Below, one piece after another: positions 52,662 through 60,846 of a DNA stretch of 64,000 nucleotides. Position 1 is the stretch's first letter; each line of letters begins with the position of its first letter. Below the pieces are notes generated by a model that was not told the origin of the DNA, searched no databases, and worked only from the letters and a program-made list of their open reading frames with translations. A program made the position numbers and the translations under genes. Where the stretch lies: assembly GCF_000194985.1 (NCBI RefSeq), contig NZ_GL878519.1, forward strand, positions 784,207 to 848,206, read 5' to 3'. The stretch comes from Dialister micraerophilus DSM 19965. Lineage in GTDB: Bacteria > Bacillota > Negativicutes > Veillonellales > Dialisteraceae.

Positions 52662-53702
52662 TTGGATAAATTTTTATTTCTAAAAAAATCTTGCGATATG
52701 CAAACAAAAAGAAAATATATTGTCATGGCGGCAGTTTTTTTCATATGTCTTGTTGCATTCGCTTTTTTTTATTTTTACGCTTTCGATAAAAGAAGCGGAA
52801 ATAAAGAAGTAATGTTGGAAATACCGGCACATGCCACCGGAAGACAGATTTCAAAAATACTCGAAGATAACGGTATAGTAAGAAGTGCATTTTTGTTTCG
52901 TGTGGCGGTTTTCATCACGCATGAGGACGGTACTTTGCAGAGCGGTTTTTATAAATTGCATCAAGGTTTGACTATACGTGAAACGATTTCCGAGTTGCAC
53001 AAGGGCAGACATGCGTTTATTACGATTACAATTCCTGAAGGGTCGAATGTTTACCAAATTGCGGAAATTCTGAAAAAATCCGGATTTACGAATACGGACG
53101 ACTTCATAGATGTAGCATCCGACTACGGGCCTTTGAGTTATATGTACGGACCTGAAAGTGCGAAGATAAAAGCGGAAGGATTTTTAAAAGCGGATACGTA
53201 TGATATACCCAAAGAGTACACTTCCAAGCAGATTTGCGATTTGATGTATAAAAGTACGGACAAAATGCTTGATGAAAATATACGTAAACGTGCAAAGGCA
53301 AAGAATATGTCTTTGCACAAACTTATGACTCTTGCATCTATGGTGGAAAAAGAAGCGCTTTTCAAAGAAGATCAAAAAATGATTGCTTCCGTAATTTTGG
53401 CAAGGCTCGAAAAAAATATGCCGTTGCAAATAGATGCGACAGTTCAGTATGTTCTCGATTGGAATAAAAAAGAATTGTCGGTTGAAGATACGAAAGTTGC
53501 ATCACCCTACAATACATATATGAGAGTAGGACTTCCTCCCGGACCTATTGCAAGTCCCGGTATAGATGCGATAAATGCCGTACTTGATGCAAAAGCGGGA
53601 GAATACCTTTACTATGTCGCCACAAAGGACGGACATCATGTATTCTCGAAAACGTATGAGGAACATCAGGCACAAATAGAAAAAATTTATACGGAGGGGT
53701 AA
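52662..53702 (+). CDS. mltG: Endolytic murein transglycosylase
   Basis: Cuts nascent peptidoglycan strands near the inner membrane. About 346 residues. One N-terminal membrane anchor (about 22-42), LysM-like subdomain, then the YceG catalytic domain with the key Glu in LMTLASMVEKEA and LPLQIDATVQYVL-type segment (here MPLQIDATVQYVLDW). C-terminal ASPYNTYMRVGLPPGPIASPG is diagnostic. The start is taken as TTG 52662 after GAGGAT; ATG 52698 or GTG 52650 are alternatives. First gene of mltG-trmR-trhP, the same order as Bacillus yrrL-yrrM-yrrN/O. Confidence 0.93.
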   Translation: MDKFLFLKKSCDMQTKRKYIVMAAVFFICLVAFAFFYFYAFDKRSGNKEVMLEIPAHATGRQISKILEDNGIVRSAFLFRVAVFITHEDGTLQSGFYKLHQGLTIRETISELHKGRHAFITITIPEGSNVYQIAEILKKSGFTNTDDFIDVASDYGPLSYMYGPESAKIKAEGFLKADTYDIPKEYTSKQICDLMYKSTDKMLDENIRKRAKAKNMSLHKLMTLASMVEKEALFKEDQKMIASVILARLEKNMPLQIDATVQYVLDWNKKELSVEDTKVASPYNTYMRVGLPPGPIASPGIDAINAVLDAKAGEYLYYVATKDGHHVFSKTYEEHQAQIEKIYTEG

Positions 53703-54295
53703 TGGATAAATTTGTTTCAAAAGTAATGAAAGAGCTTGAATTTGAGGCTGAAACTTACAATATACCGATAATTCGTGAATCCGAACGTCAATTACTTTTT
53801 AAAACAGTTTATGAAAACAAACCGAAAAGAATTTTGGAAATAGGTACGGCAATCGGATTTTCCGCATTGCTTATGGCTACGGCAAACGATGATGTAATTA
53901 TAGATACCGTAGAAAAAGATACAAAAAGATTTGAACGTGCAAAAAAAGCAATCGAAGATGCAAATATGACGGAACGTATAAATTGTATTTCAGGTGATGC
54001 CGGTAAGGTAATATCCGAACTTTCAGGGAATTACGATTTTGTTTACCTGGACGGACCGAAGGGACAATATCTGAATCATTTGAAGAAAATTGAAAAAATA
54101 CTTTCCGAAAAAGCTGTAATCGTTGCCGACAATGTACTTTTCAAAGGACTTGTAAAGAGCGGGGAATATCCTCCGCATCGGTATCGCACTATAGTTATGA
54201 GACTGAGAGAATACTTGGAATATGTAAATCGTGAGTATTCTACTGAAATTTATGAAGAAGGAGACGGAATGGCTATATCATTTCGAAACAAATAA
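53702..54295 (+). CDS. trmR: tRNA 5-hydroxyuridine methyltransferase
   Basis: 197 residues of the class I O-methyltransferase family 3 (YrrM). It methylates ho5U34 in tRNA to mo5U. SAM-binding motif RILEIGTAIGFSALLMATA at about 41-59, and the metal-binding FVYLDGPKGQYLNHL. It overlaps mltG by one base and the next gene by one base. Its neighbour trhP makes the ho5U substrate, so the two genes encode successive steps of one wobble modification. Confidence 0.9.
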   Translation: MDKFVSKVMKELEFEAETYNIPIIRESERQLLFKTVYENKPKRILEIGTAIGFSALLMATANDDVIIDTVEKDTKRFERAKKAIEDANMTERINCISGDAGKVISELSGNYDFVYLDGPKGQYLNHLKKIEKILSEKAVIVADNVLFKGLVKSGEYPPHRYRTIVMRLREYLEYVNREYSTEIYEEGDGMAISFRNK

Positions 54296-55527
54296 TGGAA
54301 AAAATGGAGTTGTTGGCACCTGCCGGTAATATGGAAAAAATGAAAATGGCATTTCGCTTCGGTGCGGATGCCGTATTTTTGGCGGGAAAACAGTTCGGTT
54401 TGCGTGCATATGGCGGAAACTTTTCAAAAGAACAATTGAAGGAAGCCGTAGATTACGCACACGAGCGAGGTAAAAAAGTATATATAACGGTAAATATAAT
54501 TCCACGTGAAGATGAATTGGAAGGGCTTGACGACTATCTCAAGTATCTTTATGAAATAAAAGTCGATGCGGTAATCGTTTCGGATTTGGGAATATTTTCA
54601 GTATGTCGTGAAGTGACACCGAATTTGCCGGTACATATCAGTACTCAAGCAAGCACCGCAAATTGGCGAGCGGCAAAAATGTGGAAAGATATGGGTGCCG
54701 AACGTATAGTGCTTGCACGTGAAGTGTCCGTTTCGGAAATGGCGGATATACGTAAAAAAGTAGATGTCGAACTTGAAGTATTCGGCCACGGCGCAATGTG
54801 CATATCATGGTCGGGACGTTGTCTTTTGTCGAATTTTTTCACACACGGTAAAAGACAATCCAACCGAGGAGAATGTATACAGGCATGCAGATTCAAGTAT
54901 TCAGTAATGGAAGAATCACGTCCGGGACAATATTTTCCGATAGAAGAAGACGAACACGGTACATATATTTTCAACAGTAAAGACTTATGTCTTATCGAGC
55001 ATATACCGGAACTTGCAGAAGCCGGAGTATCAAGCTTGAAAATCGAAGGACGAATGAAAAGCGTGTACTATGTAGCGGCGGTCATAGCTACATATCGAAA
55101 AGCGATCGATGCATACTATCGTGAAAAAGAAAATTACAAATTCAGACCGGAATGGAAAGAAGAACTCGAAAAAATTTCACACCGTCCGTACACGACAGGT
55201 TTTGCATTTGCCCAAGCGGACGAAAAAGCTCAGGAATACGAAAAATCACAACCGGTACAACCGTATGATTTTATCGGCATGATTAAAACATATGATGAAA
55301 ATACGAAAACCGCACAAGTACAACAGAGAAATCATTTCAAAGTCGGAGAAATCGTAGAATGCTTAAGTCCGAGCGGAGAAGTATTTCCTTTAGAAATAGG
55401 AAAACTCACAAACAAGGACGGAGAACAAGTGGAAAAAGCACCTCATCCTTTGGAAGAACTTACAATGGAAGCTTATCGTAAACTTGAACCGTATACGATT
55501 ATGAGGAGAAAAGCAAATGGAAGATAA
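54295..55527 (+). CDS. trhP: tRNA U34 hydroxylation protein, U32 peptidase family
   Basis: 410 residues. U32 proteins work with prephenate in making 5-hydroxyuridine at tRNA position 34. N-terminal TIM-barrel-like part: MELLAPAGNMEKMKMAFRFG and the family signature EVFGHGAMCISWSGRCLLSN near 160; iron-sulfur cysteines CLLSNFF and NRGECIQACR follow. The C-terminal domain has HRPYTTGFAF. Size fits Bacillus YrrO (TrhP2); a separate YrrN-type partner is not present here. Overlaps trmR by one base. Confidence 0.88.
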   Translation: MEKMELLAPAGNMEKMKMAFRFGADAVFLAGKQFGLRAYGGNFSKEQLKEAVDYAHERGKKVYITVNIIPREDELEGLDDYLKYLYEIKVDAVIVSDLGIFSVCREVTPNLPVHISTQASTANWRAAKMWKDMGAERIVLAREVSVSEMADIRKKVDVELEVFGHGAMCISWSGRCLLSNFFTHGKRQSNRGECIQACRFKYSVMEESRPGQYFPIEEDEHGTYIFNSKDLCLIEHIPELAEAGVSSLKIEGRMKSVYYVAAVIATYRKAIDAYYREKENYKFRPEWKEELEKISHRPYTTGFAFAQADEKAQEYEKSQPVQPYDFIGMIKTYDENTKTAQVQQRNHFKVGEIVECLSPSGEVFPLEIGKLTNKDGEQVEKAPHPLEELTMEAYRKLEPYTIMRRKANGR

Positions 55528-55741
55528 TTATTTATACATAGAAGTACGCCCGTCGGACGTGAACTATGTAAATAGAATAATGGAAGGATACGAATACTTG
55601 GGTGTTTTGACAACGATAAACACTCAACGCTCGACATGTGTAGTACATACGACAAAAGACACAAGAGATATTGCAATAGACGTACTTACACACTTGGATG
55701 TGCCGGTGAAAATATTGAAAAACAGAGAAGATGCAAAATAA
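55517..55741 (+). CDS. DUF4911 family protein
   Basis: 74 residues, small alpha/beta protein: YLYIEVRPSDVNYVNRIMEG, then VLTTINTQRSTCVVHTTKDT and a helix plus strand. It overlaps trhP by 11 bases. DUF4911 has no known role but often follows a U32 gene, so it may help the tRNA hydroxylation. Not established. Confidence 0.75.
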   Translation: MEDNYLYIEVRPSDVNYVNRIMEGYEYLGVLTTINTQRSTCVVHTTKDTRDIAIDVLTHLDVPVKILKNREDAK

Positions 55742-55773
55742 GGAGAAATCGAAAGATTCTCCTTTGTTTCACA
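55740..55773 (+). terminator. Terminator of the mltG operon
   Basis: Stem AAGGAGAAATC/GATTCTCCTT with a GAAA loop, followed by TTGTTTC. It ends about 15 bases before pncB. Confidence 0.6.
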
Positions 55774-55786
55774 AGAAGGAGTTTTT

Positions 55787-57244
55787 ATGAACTGTAAAGG
55801 ACTTGTAACCGACTTGTACCAATTGACAATGGCAAATGCACTTTTCAAACGAAACGAACACGAAAAGAAAGTTGTATTCGACAGATTTTACAGAAAAAAT
55901 CCGTTTGACGGAGCATACACGGTAGTTGCCGGTATTTCACATTTAATCAAATTTATAAAAGAATTCAGATATTCGAAAGAAGATATAGAATACTTGCGAA
56001 GTCTGAATAAATTTTATCCGGAATTTTTGGACTATCTTGAAAACTTCGAATTCAAAGGAAGCATTTATGCAATGAAAGAAGGTACAATTGCATTTCCGAA
56101 AGAAACTTTACTTAGATTTCACGGAACGATAACCGAGGCGATGCTCTTGGAAACCGGACTTTCAATGATAATGAACCACGAAAGTCTGATTGCAACAAAA
56201 GCAAGACGCATGCGCATCGCCGCAAAAAACGACATGCTCATGGAATTCGGACTTAGACGTGCGCAAGGACACTCTGCATCTCTGTGGGGGACACGTGCCG
56301 CAGTCATCGGAGGATTTAACGGTACATCACATGTCGAAGCCGGAAAACTTTTCGGACTTCCGGTCATGGGTACTATGGCACACAGTTGGGTAATGAGTTT
56401 TGATACCGAACTTGAAGCGTTCCGTGAATATGCAAGACAATACGATGAAAATATTATATTGCTTGTAGACACCTACAACGTACTTTCCGGAGGAATACCT
56501 AATGCGGTAAAAGTATTCAAAGAACTTCGAGCTGAAAACAGACTTCCAAAAAAATACGGAATACGTATAGACAGCGGAGATTTGGCATATCTGTCGAAAA
56601 AAGCAAGAGAAATATTCGACAAAGAAGGATTTGAAGATGCAATCATTTCCGCATCCAACGACCTTGACGAATACAGCATAGAACTCTTAAAAGCACAAGG
56701 TTGCACGGTCACATCTTGGGGCGTAGGTACGAAAGTAATAACCGCAGACGGGACAAGTGCATTGGGCGGAGTCTTCAAAATGTGCGAAAAAGAAACCGGA
56801 AACGGATTTGAATCGGTAATGAAAATTTCAAATGACGTTGCGAAAATGACAAACCCCGGAGTAAAAAGTGTAAGACGTTTTTACAAAAAGAAAAACGGTA
56901 AAATCATAACCGACCTCATGTGCCTTGAAAGTGAACCGATGCCGAAAGGTGAAGAATTTACATTCACCACCGAATCTGCAAACTGGCGTACGAAAACACT
57001 CAAAAAAGACAGCTACATCGTGGAAGATATGCTTAAACCGATTATTATAAACGGAAAAATATGCAAACAACCTTCATTTGAAGAAACAATTGAATATTCA
57101 AAATCACAAATGAAATCGTTATGGCCGGAATACACAAGATTTCTGATGCCGCACCAAATGGAAATAAATACATCCGTTTTGTTGCAGAAAAAGAAAAAAG
57201 AAATAATCAAGCTTGAATTATCCAAAAACAGTGCTGTCGAATAA
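55787..57244 (+). CDS. pncB: Nicotinate phosphoribosyltransferase
   Basis: Makes nicotinate mononucleotide from nicotinate and PRPP with ATP, in NAD salvage. 485 residues. N-terminal LVTDLYQLTMANALFKRN, the catalytic histidine region GTRAAVIGGFNGTSHVEAGK and GTMAHSWVMSF, IDSGDLAYLSKKAREIF, and SWGVGTKVITADGTSALGGV. Length and motif order fit the type-1 group. AGAAGGAG precedes the ATG. No terminator is obvious before the usp gene. Confidence 0.95.
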   Translation: MNCKGLVTDLYQLTMANALFKRNEHEKKVVFDRFYRKNPFDGAYTVVAGISHLIKFIKEFRYSKEDIEYLRSLNKFYPEFLDYLENFEFKGSIYAMKEGTIAFPKETLLRFHGTITEAMLLETGLSMIMNHESLIATKARRMRIAAKNDMLMEFGLRRAQGHSASLWGTRAAVIGGFNGTSHVEAGKLFGLPVMGTMAHSWVMSFDTELEAFREYARQYDENIILLVDTYNVLSGGIPNAVKVFKELRAENRLPKKYGIRIDSGDLAYLSKKAREIFDKEGFEDAIISASNDLDEYSIELLKAQGCTVTSWGVGTKVITADGTSALGGVFKMCEKETGNGFESVMKISNDVAKMTNPGVKSVRRFYKKKNGKIITDLMCLESEPMPKGEEFTFTTESANWRTKTLKKDSYIVEDMLKPIIINGKICKQPSFEETIEYSKSQMKSLWPEYTRFLMPHQMEINTSVLLQKKKKEIIKLELSKNSAVE

Positions 57245-57289
57245 AATTCAAATAATAAAAAAATTCAATAAAGCAAAAATCAATTAAGT

Positions 57290-57297
57290 GCTATAAT
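57290..57297 (+). promoter_or_regulatory. Extended -10 promoter of the first usp gene
   Basis: TGCTATAAT, 62 bases before the start codon. Confidence 0.5.
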
Positions 57298-57359
57298 GTA
57301 TATGAAGAATAATGAAAAATTCTTGATAAAGGCAAAAATAAAGGAAGAAGGCGACAAGT

Positions 57360-57809
57360 ATGTTAAAGTATAAAAATATATTGGTTCCTTATGACGGTTC
57401 CGACCATGCGAGAGAAGCATTGAAACAAGCAGTAGACATGGCTCAAAATTCCGAAGATTGTACACTTCACGTAGCATCTGTATGCAACATGGTGGCAGCG
57501 GTACGTAAATCGGACCAAGCATCAATCTCCGAAGGTAAACTTACTGCGGAACTTGCTGAAGACTCCGAAATGGAAGCAAGAGGAGCATTGAAAGAAGCTG
57601 AAAAATTAATACCGCAAGACCTTCCGGCAAATATGATTTATGAAATAGGATCACCGACACAAGTACTCTTGGAAATTGCAGAAAAATACAACTGCGATTT
57701 AATAGTTATGGGATCAAGAGGATTGGGACCTATAAAAGGAATATTTATGGGATCGGTATCAAGCTACTTGGTAAGTCATGCAAAAGTACCGGTATGCATA
57801 GTAAAATAA
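57360..57809 (+). CDS. Universal stress protein, UspA family (1)
   Basis: 149 residues. Begins LKYKNILVPYDGSDHAREAL and carries the ATP-binding signature GSRGLGPIKGIFMGSVS (G-x2-G-x9-G-S) of the nucleotide-binding UspA branch. Dimeric cytoplasmic stress protein. GGAAGAAGGCG precedes the ATG. One of three related copies in this 3.4-kb stretch; this copy is closer to the one at 60345 (shared CNMVAA/CNLAAA and SISEGKL/SIKEGSL segments) than to its neighbour. Confidence 0.92.
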   Translation: MLKYKNILVPYDGSDHAREALKQAVDMAQNSEDCTLHVASVCNMVAAVRKSDQASISEGKLTAELAEDSEMEARGALKEAEKLIPQDLPANMIYEIGSPTQVLLEIAEKYNCDLIVMGSRGLGPIKGIFMGSVSSYLVSHAKVPVCIVK

Positions 57810-57810
57810 T

Positions 57811-57842
57811 GAAAGGGAATCGCAAAAGCGGTTCCTTTTTTG
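57811..57842 (+). terminator. Terminator of the first usp gene
   Basis: Stem AAGGGAATCGC/GCGGTTCCTTT with an AAAA loop and T-run. Confidence 0.8.
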
Positions 57843-57983
57843 CAAATAAAAAGAAAATAAAAAATGAATATTAAGGTATAAAAAAATGCTATAATTTTAT
57901 TGCCTTTAATATAAAAAATAATGGTGATATAATTAATTAAACGACAACAAGTCGAAAAAATGATTATGGAAGGCGGAATTCAA

Positions 57984-58403
57984 ATGTTAAATTACAAAAA
58001 TATATTAGTTCCGTATGACGGATCCGATCATGCCCGCAAAGCGTTGGAACACGCAATCGACCTTGCACAATGTTCAAAAGAATGTAAAATGTATATCGCA
58101 ACGATATTTTCAAAAGCAAAAGCTTTGAAACACAGTGAAGAAAAAAGCGTAGAAGAGTTAAGACAAATCGCAAAAGATGAATTGGAAAAAGCAGCAGCAA
58201 AAGTTCCTGAAACGGTAAAAAAAGAAACGATTTTCCTGGAAGGCGAACCAAGACCGGAACTTCTCATGTTGGCTGAAGAACATAATTGCGACCTTATAGT
58301 AATGGGTTCAAGAGGATTGGGACCGATAGAAGGAATACTCATGGGATCGGTATCAAGCTATCTTGTAAGTCACTCCAAAGCGCAAGTTTACATTATAAAA
58401 TAA
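57984..58403 (+). CDS. Universal stress protein, UspA family (2)
   Basis: 139 residues from ATG 57984, seven bases after AAGGCGG. Begins LNYKNILVPYDGSDHARKAL and keeps GSRGLGPIEGILMGSVSSYL. The middle is shorter and more Lys/Glu-rich than in the other two copies, so it has diverged in the region that faces the nucleotide. Two extended -10 elements (TGCTATAAT at 57888 and TGATATAAT at 57926) precede it, hinting at dual promoters. Confidence 0.9.
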   Translation: MLNYKNILVPYDGSDHARKALEHAIDLAQCSKECKMYIATIFSKAKALKHSEEKSVEELRQIAKDELEKAAAKVPETVKKETIFLEGEPRPELLMLAEEHNCDLIVMGSRGLGPIEGILMGSVSSYLVSHSKAQVYIIK

Positions 58404-58406
58404 AAT

Positions 58407-58433
58407 TAAGGACTGCAAAAGCGGTCCTTTTTA
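58407..58433 (+). terminator. Terminator of the second usp gene
   Basis: Stem AAGGACTGC/GCGGTCCTT with an AAAA loop and five T. Confidence 0.8.
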
Positions 58434-58509
58434 AATGTCTGAAATAAAAGTAAGCATGTTATTAAATAAAATGTTTATAAATGCTAATATTAGATTATAA
58501 ATATTGTTT

Positions 58510-58540
58510 TGTTTAGAGGAAACACGGAAACTCTTAAGCA
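58510..58540 (+). ncRNA. Porin leader hairpin, copy 4
   Basis: GAGGAAACACGGAAACTC closed by AGAG/CTCT plus TT/AA beyond a mismatch. About 50 bases before an SLH-less porin, 40 kb away from the other three copies. A TGCTAATAT promoter lies at 58482-58490. Confidence 0.6.
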
Positions 58541-58591
58541 AAAAATATTTTAAAGTTTTTACTGTTTTATATTTTTTGAGGAGGAATTCTT

Positions 58592-59521
58592 ATGAAAAAG
58601 ATTCTTGCGATGGCAGCGGTAGTTGCTCTTACAGCAGGTGTATCCGGATACGCTGCAAACGTGAATGGCAATGTAAAAATTTCCGGAGATGTAAATGTGA
58701 AGCGTTTCAATGAAAATGGTTATACTCCTACAGCTGCACGTGTACGTTTAGAGGCAGATGCGGCTTTGACAGATGAAGTGTCGGTAAGCGGACGTGTTGC
58801 TTTCAGTAATGTATTTAATTCTAATTATGGTGATGTTAAGCATGTAGCTTTGGATCGTTTACACGTTGTTTACTCACCGGCTCAGGTTGAAGGTTTGAAA
58901 TTTGACCTCGGACGTACAGATATTACATTGGGAAGCGATAAAGACATTTTCGACAACAGCTTTGACGGAGCGGTTGTATCTTATGCAAAAGACCGATATG
59001 CGGTAGAAACAGGTTGCGGTAAAGTTCGTTTGGCTGAACACCGCAATAGGTTCTTTGATGTAAAAAATGCGGACAATGTGGGATATTTGAAGGGTTCATT
59101 CGATGTAAACAATCAAGTGAAGGTTGGCGGATTCTTTGTCCGTTCACTTGGTGAAAACAAGGTAAATGCATATGGAATTAACGCTAATGCCGATGTTGCC
59201 GAAAACGTTTCCGTATTCGGTGATATTGTAAAAATCGATGCTTCTAAAGATCCTACTGTCAAGATTATCGGTGTAAAATACGGTAATGCAAATGATACGG
59301 TAGGAAGCTGGGAAGCAAAACTCAAGTACTACGATAAAGATTCGAATGCAAATTTTGACAATTTGGGAATTTCAGGAGATTCATCCATGTGGAAAGCGGA
59401 AGCAAAGGCTACCGTATATGAAGATGTAACATTGAAAGCTGCGTTGGAATTCAATAAAAAAGATGCGGCAGGAACTAAAGAAGACAGTACATGGATTATG
59501 GAACTCAACTACGCATTCTGA
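58592..59521 (+). CDS. Outer-membrane porin without SLH domain
   Basis: 309 residues. The signal peptide (MKKILAMAAVVALTAGVSGYA) is almost that of the SLH porins, but the mature protein starts directly with beta-strands (NVNGNVKISGDVNVKRF). The barrel follows the same plan (LDRLHVVYSPAQVEGLKFDLG compared with LHAEYAPVEGLTFDLGRT in the tandem copies) and ends MELNYAF. So it is a shortened paralogue lacking the SLH domain and coiled-coil. It shares the leader hairpin. AGGAGG before the ATG. Likely an abundant diffusion pore not tethered to the cell wall. Confidence 0.88.
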   Translation: MKKILAMAAVVALTAGVSGYAANVNGNVKISGDVNVKRFNENGYTPTAARVRLEADAALTDEVSVSGRVAFSNVFNSNYGDVKHVALDRLHVVYSPAQVEGLKFDLGRTDITLGSDKDIFDNSFDGAVVSYAKDRYAVETGCGKVRLAEHRNRFFDVKNADNVGYLKGSFDVNNQVKVGGFFVRSLGENKVNAYGINANADVAENVSVFGDIVKIDASKDPTVKIIGVKYGNANDTVGSWEAKLKYYDKDSNANFDNLGISGDSSMWKAEAKATVYEDVTLKAALEFNKKDAAGTKEDSTWIMELNYAF

Positions 59522-59526
59522 TCAAT

Positions 59527-59560
59527 TTAAAACGGCGGGGAAACCTGCCGTTTTTATTTT
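59527..59560 (+). terminator. Terminator of the SLH-less porin
   Basis: Stem AAAACGGCGGG/CCTGCCGTTTT with a GAAA loop and T-run. Confidence 0.85.
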
Positions 59561-59601
59561 GTAAATTTTTACGGATGTGTAAGAAAATTAATAAATCAAG
59601 T

Positions 59602-59609
59602 GGTATAAT
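59602..59609 (+). promoter_or_regulatory. Extended -10 promoter of folT
   Basis: TGGTATAAT, 40 bases before the folT start. Confidence 0.5.
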
Positions 59610-59648
59610 GTGTAATCGTATAATTATTTTTGAAAAGAGGGTGTTATA

Positions 59649-60212
59649 TTGAACGATTTGAAAAATGCTAAAATATTGAGTTTGATTTCCGTATTTATTG
59701 TGATGAGTATTATCTCATCGAAGTTTCTTTCCATTCACTTTATAACGATGAAAACCGGAGTTACATTTATAGTAAGTGCGTTGACATGTGCGATATTCGG
59801 GCCTGTAATTTCCATTATAAGTGTAATTATTGAAGATTTTATCGGAAATGCTTTTTTTTCTTCCGCCGGCGGATTTTACTTTCCTTTCGTGATTACAAGA
59901 ATAGTAACCGCACTCGTTTACAGTTATTTTTTTTACAGAAAAGATATAACGAAGAAAAATATTCTTATTGCGGTATTTGTAAATTCTCTTTTGACGAGTG
60001 TATTTTTAAATACATTATGGGTTTCCCAGGTTACCGGAAATACTTTTATTATGCAATTATATGCAAGAGTACCTATTATTTTATTTAACTATGTAATGAA
60101 TAGCGTTGTACTCGTTCTTGTATTTCCAAAACTTGTACGAATTTTGAGAACGGAAATTTCAAGTATGAATGCGGCACCTTTGAATGCACCGTATAAAAAA
60201 AGTTCGGTATGA
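59649..60212 (+). CDS. folT: ECF transporter S component, folate type
   Basis: 187 residues, about six membrane segments. Start with TTG at 59649 after AGAGGG. The sequence SSKFLSIHFITMKTGVTFIV, SALTCAIFGPVISIISVIIE and the LFNYVMNSVVL region fit the folate S component group. It would capture folates for import by a shared ECF ATPase module located elsewhere. No THF riboswitch is visible in the short leader. Substrate is inferred from family only. Confidence 0.8.
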   Translation: MNDLKNAKILSLISVFIVMSIISSKFLSIHFITMKTGVTFIVSALTCAIFGPVISIISVIIEDFIGNAFFSSAGGFYFPFVITRIVTALVYSYFFYRKDITKKNILIAVFVNSLLTSVFLNTLWVSQVTGNTFIMQLYARVPIILFNYVMNSVVLVLVFPKLVRILRTEISSMNAAPLNAPYKKSSV

Positions 60213-60275
60213 TTTTGTAAAGAGTACTTGCAAAATACGTAAAATGAGTTAAACTTTAATTTACATGGCGTATAT

Positions 60276-60283
60276 GGTAAAAT
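60276..60283 (+). promoter_or_regulatory. Extended -10 promoter of the third usp gene
   Basis: TGGTAAAAT, about 62 bases before the start. Confidence 0.45.
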
Positions 60284-60344
60284 ATAGGTGATATTTTACG
60301 TAGGAGTACGGAAAAAGGGGCATAAGAGAAAGGCGGAATAAAGT

Positions 60345-60794
60345 ATGTTGGAATATAAGAATATTATCGTTCCTTATGACGGAACCGAAAATGCAAAGAA
60401 AGCACTGAGAGCGGCTGTTCAGCTTGCAAAATGCTCCGAGGATTGCAAAATATATATAGCATCGGTTTGTAATCTTGCTGCCGCTATGACAAGTTTCGAT
60501 CAAACTTCCATAAAGGAAGGCAGTCTTGCGACAAAAATGTCGGAGGATATGGAATCTTTGAGTAAGAAACATTTGAGAGAGGCCGACGAAATCGTGCCTG
60601 ACGACATAGAACATGAAATGCTTTTTGAAGTAGGTTCACCCGGACCGGTCATTCTTGAACTTTCCGAAGAATACGAATGTGATCTTATCGTCATGGGAAG
60701 TCGAGGATTGGGACAGATAAAAGGTTTACTTATGGGATCGGTGTCCGGTTACTTGTTGAGCCGCTCGAAAATACCTGTATTTGTAGTGAAGTAA
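60345..60794 (+). CDS. Universal stress protein, UspA family (3)
   Basis: 149 residues. Begins LEYKNIIVPYDGTENAKKAL and has GSRGLGQIKGLLMGSVSGYL, the nucleotide-binding signature. Resembles the copy at 57360 along its whole length, so the pair probably arose by duplication and was then separated by the second usp gene, a porin and folT. GAAAGGCGG precedes the ATG. Cytoplasmic stress response role by family; trigger unknown. Confidence 0.92.
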   Translation: MLEYKNIIVPYDGTENAKKALRAAVQLAKCSEDCKIYIASVCNLAAAMTSFDQTSIKEGSLATKMSEDMESLSKKHLREADEIVPDDIEHEMLFEVGSPGPVILELSEEYECDLIVMGSRGLGQIKGLLMGSVSGYLLSRSKIPVFVVK

Positions 60795-60800
60795 GAATTT

Positions 60801-60833
60801 AAGGGGATCGATTTTTTCGGTTCCCTTTTTTAT
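60801..60833 (+). terminator. Terminator of the third usp gene
   Basis: Stem AAGGGGATCGA/TCGGTTCCCTT with a T-rich loop and T-run. Confidence 0.75.
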
Positions 60834-60846
60834 ATCGGAGGTTTTC

